Source of the DNA: Verrucomicrobiales bacterium
GTDB lineage: Bacteria; Verrucomicrobiota; Verrucomicrobiia; Verrucomicrobiales; DEV007
Direction: 5' to 3'
Length of the DNA stretch: 41,739 nucleotides
NCBI GenBank assembly: GCA_029213025.1
Contig: JARGOZ010000048.1
Coordinates: forward strand, 1-41,739
In this document: positions 17,321 to 23,800 of the stretch, one piece after another
Position numbering within the stretch: position 1 is the first letter of the stretch
Layout of the letters: every line of letters starts with the position of its first letter
Program-made: the position numbers and the translations under genes
Notes under the pieces: model-generated
What the model was told of the DNA's origin: nothing
What the model saw: the letters and a program-made list of their open reading frames with translations, nothing else
Database searches by the model: none

Positions 17321-17431
17321 ATGGGAATGAGCGAGCTGGAGGCAAACCGATGTATCCGGATCAGTTGGTGTCACATGACCCCGGATGTGGATTGGAAGGG
17401 TGTGGCTGATCAGATTCGGTTGCTGACATAG
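17321..17431 (+). pseudogene. C-terminal remnant of a cysteine desulfurase (NifS/IscS/DndA-like)
   Basis: About 37 codons whose translation, MGMSELEANRCIRISW then CHMTPDVDWKGVADQIRLL, matches the extreme C-terminus of cysteine desulfurases (AMGMSEEEA-x-RIS-x-T pattern). Nothing upstream resembles the rest of the enzyme: the active-site Cys loop and PLP lysine are absent. It is a leftover of a deleted gene. Next to a phosphorothioation-type helicase and an SBD-HNH nuclease, it could be what remains of a DndA/SspA desulfurase, although a housekeeping NifS is also possible. Confidence 0.7.
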
Positions 17432-17771
17432 AGGCAGGGCAACGTTATTTGGATTTGCGAGGTGGATGGGCTTCGGACTTAAGACAGAAAAATGTAGGAC
17501 AAAAAAATGGCCACCAGACCTGTTTTTGATCTTTTTGTCTCACTTTTTTTTGTCACAAAAAGACCTGGCTGACGGAAAAGGATGACTTAAGAGCTTATTT
17601 TTCCATAATTTGACTTCTCAAGTCAAATTCTACAATCCATGTAATCCTTCTAAATCCATGTTCAATCCATGCGGGGCATTCTGACAGGGCAAATTTCGTT
17701 CAGTGGAACGGGAGCGACTTTTCCGCCATGCCTCGATGACACCTCGACGCCCCAATTGCGTTGCACACCGC
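17432..17771. repeat. Gene-free AT-rich stretch with hairpin AATTTGACTT-CTC-AAGTCAAATT
   Basis: 340 nt without a gene. It holds a perfect 10-bp inverted repeat with a 3-nt loop (17607-17629), a direct-repeat patch in which ATCCATG occurs three times (about 17636-17670), and T-rich runs near 17525-17555. The hairpin could terminate transcription or belong to a small dispersed repeat. No promoter or RNA gene was recognised. Confidence 0.5.
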
Positions 17772-18095
17772 TCAGGCTTTCAATCGCTCTTCAGTTTCAA
17801 CGCGATCTTTCCAATTATCAGGATGTTGAGCGGAGTGATTAACCGCGATGATGTGAACTGCCTGAGCTTCTTCGACAATCTTAAACACGACTTTGTAAGG
17901 GAAGCAGTGACAGAGTATCCGACGGTAATCCCGATATATTTTTGAGTATTACTCTGGCGTGGCTCTTGCCAGCTCAATTGCTCTGTAAACCGACTCAAGG
18001 AAACTTTCGGCCAATTCCGGATCAATCTTACGATACCATTCGGCTCCATCGGTGATGTCGGCTGCCACATCATCATAAATGATCAGGTTAATCAT
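17772..18095 (-). pseudogene. RelE/ParE-like toxin interrupted by an in-frame TAA
   Basis: The 107-codon frame begins with ATG at 18095 (MINLIIYDDVAADITDG, then AEWYRKIDPELAESFLES) and continues, after one TAA at codon 49 (17951-17949), as YSKIYRDYRRILCHCFPYKV then VFKIVEEAQAVHIIAVNH, ending HPDNWKDRVETEERLKA. This is the layout of ParE/RelE-type toxins. GAG-TAA-TAC most simply arose from GAG-CAA-TAC by one C-to-T change. The ATG overlaps the original antitoxin stop (ATGATTAA), the usual arrangement for such pairs. A 48-aa N-terminal fragment could be made but lacks the catalytic C-terminal half. Confidence 0.85.
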
Positions 18096-18313
18096 CCAGA
18101 TTGGATCTGACTTTTTCCTTTAGTTGTTCGAGGCTCAGGCCTTTGACGGGACCCATCTTTCAATTCCCGGGAGCGGCGGTCCAGCACTTCTTTCTCGGCA
18201 TCAGACAGCTCGGTGTCTTCATCGAGGCTTTCAATGAGTTTTTGAGCTAGATAGCCGCGGTCGGTTCTGGGAAGCTTCAGAACGTGATCCATGATTTCCA
18301 ACACTGATGTCAT
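18092..18313 (-). pseudogene. Addiction-module antitoxin (Unstab_antitox-like) with a 1-nt frameshift
   Basis: The reading frame encodes 73 aa. Residues 1-55 match the short antitoxins of RelE/ParE pairs (LPRTDRGYLAQKLIESLDED, ELSDAEKEVLDRRSRELKDG). After DGS the frame gives an unrelated Arg-Pro-rich tail. Removing one C from GGGTCCCGTC restores SVKGLSLEQLKEKVRSNLDD, the usual C-terminus, with a stop overlapping the toxin ATG. So the gene carries a +1 insertion, probably damaging the toxin-binding tail. It sits upstream of, and overlaps, the toxin remnant. Confidence 0.83.
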
Positions 18314-18428
18314 AGTAGTATTTTAGCCGTTTTTGCTCGCTTGTCGTATATTTTGGAATGAAATCTCCGACAGCATCCGGGCATCTACATCGCCAAAGAA
18401 CGCGGAATGACAATGCTCTCGATACCAT

Positions 18429-18989
18429 CTACCTGCCACCGATGCGCTCTACGACTACCAGCACGATGATGAGGGCGGCGGCGGCGAGGGCGATGGTGGG
18501 GCGGCGTGTGGTTTTGAGGAGGTCGATCAGCGTGACTTTGCCCATGTTGCCGCGGTCGAAGAAGCCGCTCTTGAAGAAGTTGCCCGCTTCGGCGAATAGA
18601 TAACTGCCGATGATCATGCCCGCCGCTACGGCGAAGCCATCGAAGTTGCCCTGGCCGATGGCCGCGGCATTGGTTCCGGGGCAGTAGGCGCTGAGGCCAA
18701 ATCCCATCCCGAACAGGAGTCCGCCGATGGCGTTGGCGACCGGTCGGGTCGGTTTGATGTCCAGCTCGACCCAGCTGCGCCGGTTCATCCAGAACACGCC
18801 GATCATCCCGGTCAAAATCGCTGTCAGCATGATTTTCAACACGGTGAAGTCCTCGAGTAGAAGCTGCCCCATGAGCACGTGGTATTTGCCGACCCCGCCT
18901 TTCTGCAGCAGAAAGCCGAAGATGATTCCAAACAACAAACCGAGGGAAAGCTGCCGGATGCGTTGATGTTTTTCGGTGGATTCGTTCAT
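18429..18989 (-). CDS. YeeE/YedE-family sulfur transporter, second half-size protein
   Basis: 186 aa with about five hydrophobic helices, matching one half of YeeE/YedE (thiosulfate uptake, TsuA-like) proteins. Seen: FGFLLQKGGVGKYHVLMGQL, then FTVLKIMLTAILTGMIGV, and the conserved Cys motif LSAYCPGTNAAAIGQG. The frame is open to 19397, but the ATG at 18989 follows the first transporter gene by 7 nt and starts the recognisable protein; the upstream part is out-of-frame translation of that gene. It probably pairs with the adjacent half to form the full channel for thiosulfate or a related sulfur species. Confidence 0.87.
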   Translation of the reverse strand: MNESTEKHQRIRQLSLGLLFGIIFGFLLQKGGVGKYHVLMGQLLLEDFTVLKIMLTAILTGMIGVFWMNRRSWVELDIKPTRPVANAIGGLLFGMGFGLSAYCPGTNAAAIGQGNFDGFAVAAGMIIGSYLFAEAGNFFKSGFFDRGNMGKVTLIDLLKTTRRPTIALAAAALIIVLVVVERIGGR

Positions 18990-18996
18990 AGCGTGT

Positions 18997-19563
18997 TCAG
19001 ATTCTGTATAGCAACATGGCGACGAAGATGCCGCCGATGAAAAAGCCGGCCGCGGAGATCCAGGAACCGATGGAGAGCTGCATGGTGCCACTGATGCCGT
19101 GACCGCTGGTGCAGCCGCCGGCGAGTCTCGCGCCGACCGCCATGAGCAGTCCGCCGGCGATAGCGATGCCGGTGCGGAGGAGATGACTGTCGGCACCGAA
19201 GCGGGCTTCCCACATCGGCGGCAGCCAGCGTCCGGTGAGTTCATTGCCGGTGGCGGCCGCCAGGAAAGCCCCGGCGAAGATTCCGATAAACAGCATAAAG
19301 CCCCAGCTGATGCGGGGCGGGTTGTCCTGGAAATACGCAAGCGAGAGGGTGTGCTTTTTGGCGAACACTTTGCCCAGCATGCCGGAAATCGTCGCATACG
19401 AGCTGGAGGCTCCGAGGGTGTCTTTGGAGAGCAGGAGGGTGAACCACGACAGGACGCCGATGAGGAACCCGACCAGATAGGGCGACCACGCGGGGCCGGG
19501 GTAATCGAGCGGGCTCACATCGGCGGCCTGTGCCAGGATGGCGGCGGGGTGGAATGAATTCAT
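18997..19563 (-). CDS. YeeE/YedE-family sulfur transporter, first half-size protein
   Basis: 188 aa, about five hydrophobic helices. The diagnostic motif GARLAGGCTSGHGISG lies near residue 145; the Cys is among those thought to relay thiosulfate in YeeE. The N-terminus (PGPAWSPYLVGFLIGVLSWF) and the KDTLGASSSYATISG segment fit the family. It lies 21 nt after the MBL-rhodanese stop and 7 nt before the second half, so the three form one operon. Likely imports thiosulfate for the MBL-rhodanese enzyme to process. Confidence 0.88.
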   Translation of the reverse strand: MNSFHPAAILAQAADVSPLDYPGPAWSPYLVGFLIGVLSWFTLLLSKDTLGASSSYATISGMLGKVFAKKHTLSLAYFQDNPPRISWGFMLFIGIFAGAFLAAATGNELTGRWLPPMWEARFGADSHLLRTGIAIAGGLLMAVGARLAGGCTSGHGISGTMQLSIGSWISAAGFFIGGIFVAMLLYRI

Positions 19564-19584
19564 CCGGTAAACGGGTTCTCCCGG

Positions 19585-20982
19585 TTAGCAGTCGGCATTT
19601 CTCCAGGCGAGCATGCTTCCCGGAACGGTCTGGACGTTTTCGAACCCGGCGCGCTCCAACAGACTGGCGGCGATGCCGGCGCGATAGCCACTTTCGCAGT
19701 AGGTGACGGTTCGCTTGTTCCTGTCGAGAGCCTGTCCGGCGCGGTCGGGGATTTCGGGCAGGAAAAGGTGGGTAGCGCCTGCGATCCTGTCTTCTTTGAA
19801 TTCCGCTTCGGTGCGAACGTCGACCAGCTGAAAGGAGTCACCTTTCTGATCGATCAGCTGGCTCAATTCGTGGACCGGAATCTGCGGGGTATCAGACATT
19901 GGACATCCGTGTGTCGCCCAGGCATTCATACCGCCGACCAGGTAGCCGCCGAAATGGGTCAATCCGACGCGGGTCAAATAGCGCACGATCCGGTTGAGGT
20001 CTTTGTCGCTGTCGAGCACGAGGTAGATTTCTTTGTCCGGGTCAATCAACCATCCGGCCCAGAGGGACAGCATAGGTTTGCCCCAGATATTTACCGCTCC
20101 CTGTATGTGGCCGCCGCCAAAGGCGAGCGGGGAACGGGTATCGATTACTTCCACCCGCGATGAGTCAGATGATGCATCCCGGAAGTCCGCCGGGCTGAAG
20201 CCTTTGACGCGGGGCAGTCCGTTGGTTGGTTCCGGTCCGGAGGCGTTGATTTTTTTCATCCGCTGGTAGTAGGTTGGCTCATCCGGTGCGTTCAGGGCGA
20301 AGTCGACAAAATCGTTTTTCTGATCCTGGAACTGCATAAACTGGTTGGTTCGCTTTTCATAGCCGATGGTGCTCATCAGCCGGGCACCGATATCGGCTCC
20401 ACAGGGTGATCCGGCGCCGTGTCCGGGATAGATGATGACCGAATCTTTTAATTCGCTGTAGTAACCGTAGAGGGTTTCATAGAGTTTGCCGGCGAGTTCT
20501 TCGGACTGATCTTTGCCGAGCAGATCCGGGCGACCGGCTGAACCGACAAATAGAGAATCGCCGGTGAGGACTCCCCAGGGATCGTTAGAGCGGTCTTTTT
20601 CGGCCAGCTCGTAGCTGACGTGCTCGGGGGTGTGCCCCGGTGTGTGGCGGGCGGTAATCTGTGTATCGCCGAAGGTGAAGCGGTCTCCGTCGCGCAGTGT
20701 GTGGTGCTCGAACTGGTAGTCGGCATCGCCTTCTTCGCTGACGAAAATTTTCGATCCGGGCGTTTGCAGGGCGAGTTCCCGGCTGCCGCTCATGAAGTCC
20801 GCGTGGATATGGGTTTCGAATATGTGGGTGATGGTTACTCCCATTTTCCGAGCTTCGTTCAGATAGATAACGGGATCCGGACGCGGGTCAAAGACGGCGG
20901 CTGTCCCGGTTGTGTCGTCGCCCACGATATAGGAAAGCAGGGCGATACCTTCAGTGTGAATTTGTTTAAATGTGAGTGCCAT
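19585..20982 (-). CDS. MBL-fold hydrolase with two rhodanese domains (persulfide dioxygenase-like)
   Basis: 465 aa. The N-terminal metallo-beta-lactamase domain carries ETHIHADFMSG (H58, H60, D62), HTPGHTPEH (113-121), GDSLFVGSAGRPDL (D142) and YPGHGAG, the metal set of ETHE1/BlhA-like persulfide dioxygenases. Two rhodanese domains follow (about 255-360 and 370-465). The first lacks the active Cys (its loop reads LVLDSDKDLN), while the second has TYCESGYRA with Cys429, so only the second should transfer sulfane sulfur. It heads the operon with the split YeeE transporter, suggesting sulfide or thiosulfate detoxification. Confidence 0.92.
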   Translation of the reverse strand: MALTFKQIHTEGIALLSYIVGDDTTGTAAVFDPRPDPVIYLNEARKMGVTITHIFETHIHADFMSGSRELALQTPGSKIFVSEEGDADYQFEHHTLRDGDRFTFGDTQITARHTPGHTPEHVSYELAEKDRSNDPWGVLTGDSLFVGSAGRPDLLGKDQSEELAGKLYETLYGYYSELKDSVIIYPGHGAGSPCGADIGARLMSTIGYEKRTNQFMQFQDQKNDFVDFALNAPDEPTYYQRMKKINASGPEPTNGLPRVKGFSPADFRDASSDSSRVEVIDTRSPLAFGGGHIQGAVNIWGKPMLSLWAGWLIDPDKEIYLVLDSDKDLNRIVRYLTRVGLTHFGGYLVGGMNAWATHGCPMSDTPQIPVHELSQLIDQKGDSFQLVDVRTEAEFKEDRIAGATHLFLPEIPDRAGQALDRNKRTVTYCESGYRAGIAASLLERAGFENVQTVPGSMLAWRNADC

Positions 20983-21173
20983 GATGTAGTTATTGGTTTG
21001 AACTACCGAAGCGCAAAAGCGATGCCATAGCTGATATAGCGGGCGTAGTGGTAGAGAAGTCGCCTAACGACGGGCGTTGGCGGGTGGACCAGGTTTGGCA
21101 GGCTGCAGGGGGAGTCTTGCATTTGGCAAGTGTCACAGTGCAAAATGTCCTGTGGGTGGGGGATCAGGCTATA
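20983..21173. other. Upstream region of the sulfur operon, no gene
   Basis: The leader of the MBL gene and the left border of the repeat array. The ATG ending at 20982 has no strong ribosome binding site. Minus-strand reading frames here are continuations of translated repeat and are not counted as genes. No regulator site was recognised. Confidence 0.4.
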
Positions 21174-21618
21174 GATGCGGGGATGTGCGACAATCCTGTC
21201 GCGCGGCTGCAATGAGGCGAGGGTAGTGGCACGGGTTCCGCAGACGACAGGATTGTCGTCGGTCCTTGTTCTGTGATGCAGGGATGTGCGACAATCCTGT
21301 CGCGCGGCTGCAGTGAGGCGAAGGTGGTGGCACGGGTTCCGCAGACGACAGGATTGTCGTCGGTCCTTGTTCCGTGACGCGGACACTCATGTCCGCGATC
21401 TGCATGGCCATCGGTAATCGGCGCGCGAAGGTATGCGGACATGAGAGTATCACGAAGATGCAGGGATGTGCGACAATCCTGTCGCGCGGCTGCAACGAGG
21501 CGAGGGGAGTGGCACGGGTTCCGCGGACGACAGGATTGTCGTCGGTCCTTGTTTCGTGACGCGGACACTCATGTCCGCGATCTGCATGGCTCTTGATTAT
21601 GCGGACATGAGTGTCCGC
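21174..21618. repeat. Composite array of two dispersed palindromic repeat elements (A-A-B-A-B)
   Basis: Element A, about 101 bp, occurs at 21174-21274, 21275-21376 and 21457-21558, almost identical. Each has CGACAATCCTGTCG (21188-21201 in copy 1) and the complement CGACAGGATTGTCG (21245-21258), so it can fold into a long hairpin, and each arm is itself nearly palindromic. Element B follows the second and third A copies: GCGGACACTCATGTCCGC at 21379-21396 and 21561-21578, the last with a perfect partner GCGGACATGAGTGTCCGC at 21601-21618. No transposase is present. Likely REP-like non-autonomous repeats. Confidence 0.88.
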
Positions 21619-21755
21619 TTCACGGAAAGATTCGGCTTTTTTACCGTTTTTTTAAAAAAACTTAAGAAAAGATGATAAAAAAGCGGAAAGTTTAGCGTAA
21701 AGACTGTACTTTTCTCTGAGAGACTTTGTCCGCATTCGTTTATTAACCGCTGAGA

Positions 21756-22181
21756 ATGAAATACCTGTTTGCTTTTCTAATTATTTTTTCCGCCCACAGT
21801 GCCGTCGCTAAGGACTGGTATGAGGGCGCATGGATGTTCGATCCTCACCTCACCCAGGAGCACAATCCGGGCATCAATTCCCACAGCATGGCAACGGTAA
21901 GGGATGGCTTCGACAAATGGGCCGGACGGGTCGAGGTCACGCCGCGGAGAATCAAAGGCAAAAAAGCAAAAATGGGGGTTCCCTACCGGGTGGTCGGCGG
22001 AAGCAGCGAGGCTGTGGTGGTCGAGGTGAAAGGGGGCGTGGTCGGCATTGTCAAAGCCTTCAACCCCAATTTGCGCAACACAAAATTACGCTGCAAAATC
22101 ACGAGAGTTAACCACGGCATAGTGGCGTTTGAAGTCCCTGAATTACGGACGATCAAGATGTATATGCGGCAGGTCCGGTAG
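21756..22181 (+). CDS. Small secreted protein of unknown function
   Basis: 141 aa with a clear Sec signal (MKYLFAFLIIFSAHSAVA, cleavage likely after AVA). The mature part is small and basic. It begins DWYEGAWMFDPHLTQEHNPG, reminiscent of lipocalin-like domains that open with a G-x-W-x-x-D pattern, then has a mostly beta pattern (YRVVGGSSEAVVVEVKGGVV). I do not recognise a family. It is transcribed from the side of the repeat array; upstream AT-rich DNA (about 21640-21755) could hold its promoter. It converges on the HTH gene. Confidence 0.7.
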   Translation: MKYLFAFLIIFSAHSAVAKDWYEGAWMFDPHLTQEHNPGINSHSMATVRDGFDKWAGRVEVTPRRIKGKKAKMGVPYRVVGGSSEAVVVEVKGGVVGIVKAFNPNLRNTKLRCKITRVNHGIVAFEVPELRTIKMYMRQVR

Positions 22182-22191
22182 CGGTCTGCGC

Positions 22192-22461
22192 TCAGCAGGA
22201 TCCGCCGCTCGCCGCGCGCTCATTGTAGATTTGCCGTTCGTAATCGATAATCCAGATCGCGTAACAACTCGCGGCTTCTGACAGGGTTTCCACGCCCAGC
22301 ATCTCTACCACTCCCTGGAGTGATTCCATGACAAGTGAGAGGGGGACCTGATGTTTTTCTGCAATCTCGGGTTCACTCATCCGACAGGCGATGTCGGATA
22401 AAAACTCGAATTCCAGTGGTGTCAATTCCGCTAGAAAGTGGTCTACGTCGTCGAGGTCCAT
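22192..22461 (-). CDS. Small LuxR/GerE-like helix-turn-helix protein
   Basis: 89 aa. The segment LTPLEFEFLSDIACRMSEPE then IAEKHQVPLSLVMESLQGVV followed by MLGVETLSEAASCYA follows the spacing of LuxR-type (GerE) HTH domains: an LTxxE start, a helix, IA-x-x-x-x-V-x-x-x-x-V as recognition helix, and LGV at the dimer helix. Basic recognition residues are fewer than usual, so DNA binding is uncertain. It has no sensor domain and resembles a stand-alone HTH. It follows the full-size LuxR gene on the same strand with a gap of 81 nt containing a palindrome. Confidence 0.65.
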   Translation of the reverse strand: MDLDDVDHFLAELTPLEFEFLSDIACRMSEPEIAEKHQVPLSLVMESLQGVVEMLGVETLSEAASCYAIWIIDYERQIYNERAASGGSC

Positions 22462-22508
22462 TATATTAATTACAAAGAAAGAATTGTCGAGGTTGGTGGC
22501 GGGGGATA

Positions 22509-22524
22509 TACGTAAACTTACGTA
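22509..22524. promoter_or_regulatory. Palindrome TACGTAA-AC-TTACGTA upstream of the small HTH gene
   Basis: A perfect 7-bp inverted repeat with a 2-bp centre, 48 bp before the start of the 89-aa HTH gene and inside the gap behind the LuxR gene. Such a symmetric site suits an HTH dimer, perhaps one of the adjacent LuxR-type proteins. Inference. Confidence 0.5.
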
Positions 22525-22542
22525 ATTTGTCGTAGTTGGCAG

Positions 22543-23592
22543 TCATACAGGTTGGAAGAGGATTGATGCGGCAAAGCGGTTTTCGACGCCGAGTTTCTCA
22601 AAAATGTGTTCGCAGTGTTTCTCGATTGTCCTCTGACTGAGTCCGAGGATGATGGCGATGTCGGCGTTGCTTTTGCCTTCTGCGATCCATTTCAGCACTT
22701 CGCGTTGCCGGCTGGTTAGATGGCTGAATCCGGGAGAATTCGTCCCGGTTTGTTGGGCCTGCTTGATGACACAGGTAATTTCGCTGTTTTCGAAGGTGCT
22801 GAAATAAGTCAATTCCAGGGCGAGATTGCGGTTTTCGCTGAAAAGCTTGTAGCTGTTCGACTTTACGCCCCGGGAATTGAGGCAGAAGCTCCGGCATTGA
22901 GACAGAAAGTCGTTTTTCTTCTCCGGAAAATGAAAGCTGATTAATTGCTCTGCTTTGCTGTTTATTGCCAGCAATTTGCCTTCCGGGGAAAATTTGATGA
23001 TGCCGTTGTTTTCATTTGCGAGGTTTTCAAATAGATTCAGGCGGTCCTGGAGGGCTTCATCGGTCTGCAATCTGTTGCAGACAATGCGGTAGTGCCCGAG
23101 CAGGTTACTCAACAAGGTGCGGTCGCGGTCATCGAAGTCGTGGTTTTTGCGATTGATCGAAAAAAGGACCGTAAAATCATCACTCAGGAAGGGCTGACCG
23201 ATCAGCTGGTAGCGGGTGTCCAGATGTCGGAATGCTTCGCGGTACAGGCCGGAATCTTCGAATTTTCTCTGCGTTACGACATCCGATATCTGACTGACTT
23301 CCGGCCAGTCCGCGACGGCTGATTCACCGGGAAGAAGCGGATGTTCGGGTAGCTGCTCCATTAGCGTTTCCATCAAAGTAGAGACGGTTTCTTCGTACCC
23401 TTCAGTCAATTCCACCCGGGGGATATTGATGACACCGTCGACCTCATTCCAGCAACAGAGATCGGCCCCGATGACGTGGTGGAGAATCAGAGGCGATTTC
23501 GTGGCCAGCTCCTGCCAGTTCTTCGATTCGTGCAACCAGAGGGAAGCTTCGGAAAGCTTTCTCCAATCCCCGGTCGATGGCGATGAACTCAT
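22543..23592 (-). CDS. LuxR-family transcriptional regulator
   Basis: 349 aa. The C-terminal HTH is canonical: LTSRQREVLKWIAEGKSNAD then IAIILGLSQRTIEKHCEHIF and EKLGVENRFAAS (about residues 287-345). The N-terminal part (about 20-180) resembles a GAF-like sensor, and about 195-270 a PAS-like segment (NNGIIKFSPEGKLLAINSKA). No phosphoacceptor receiver domain is present, so activation is probably by ligand or an unknown signal. It is transcribed divergently from the giant surface protein gene, 208 bp away, and is a natural candidate regulator of that gene and of the small HTH gene. Confidence 0.9.
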   Translation of the reverse strand: MSSSPSTGDWRKLSEASLWLHESKNWQELATKSPLILHHVIGADLCCWNEVDGVINIPRVELTEGYEETVSTLMETLMEQLPEHPLLPGESAVADWPEVSQISDVVTQRKFEDSGLYREAFRHLDTRYQLIGQPFLSDDFTVLFSINRKNHDFDDRDRTLLSNLLGHYRIVCNRLQTDEALQDRLNLFENLANENNGIIKFSPEGKLLAINSKAEQLISFHFPEKKNDFLSQCRSFCLNSRGVKSNSYKLFSENRNLALELTYFSTFENSEITCVIKQAQQTGTNSPGFSHLTSRQREVLKWIAEGKSNADIAIILGLSQRTIEKHCEHIFEKLGVENRFAASILFQPV

Positions 23593-23652
23593 GGGTAAAT
23601 CATCCGGGGAACGGGAGACGGGGTCAAGCTTCGCGAAGAACGTAATCAGATA

Positions 23653-23707
23653 CCCCTAATATAGGGGGGTATACGCATTTAATATTTTTATGTCAAAAGA
23701 TTTGACA
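23653..23707. promoter_or_regulatory. Two palindromes in the divergent promoter region
   Basis: CCCCTA-ATA-TAGGGG (23653-23667) and TGTCAAA-AGA-TTTGACA (23691-23707) lie in the 208-bp gap between the LuxR gene and the giant protein gene. TTTGACA could also serve as a -35 hexamer. Either may be a regulator site; the pairing with the LuxR protein is inference. Confidence 0.5.
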
Positions 23708-23800
23708 TCAAAATAAATGCGACGACTCCTTGAATTTGCTCCGTAGATACTGCCCACGACCGGGCAACCGGAAAACGCCCTTTTATTTACCATTCATTCC

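Noticed and set aside
17703..17945. An 80-codon plus-strand frame at the toxin remnant
   Set aside because: It is the antisense of the broken toxin, whose own frame gives a recognisable ParE/RelE-like protein.
21003..21568. Minus-strand reading frames through the repeat array
   Set aside because: Their translations are nearly the same phrase repeated, which is the repeat element read as codons, not a protein.
21174..21618. A CRISPR array
   Set aside because: The repeats are about 101 bp with no regular spacers and no cas genes nearby.
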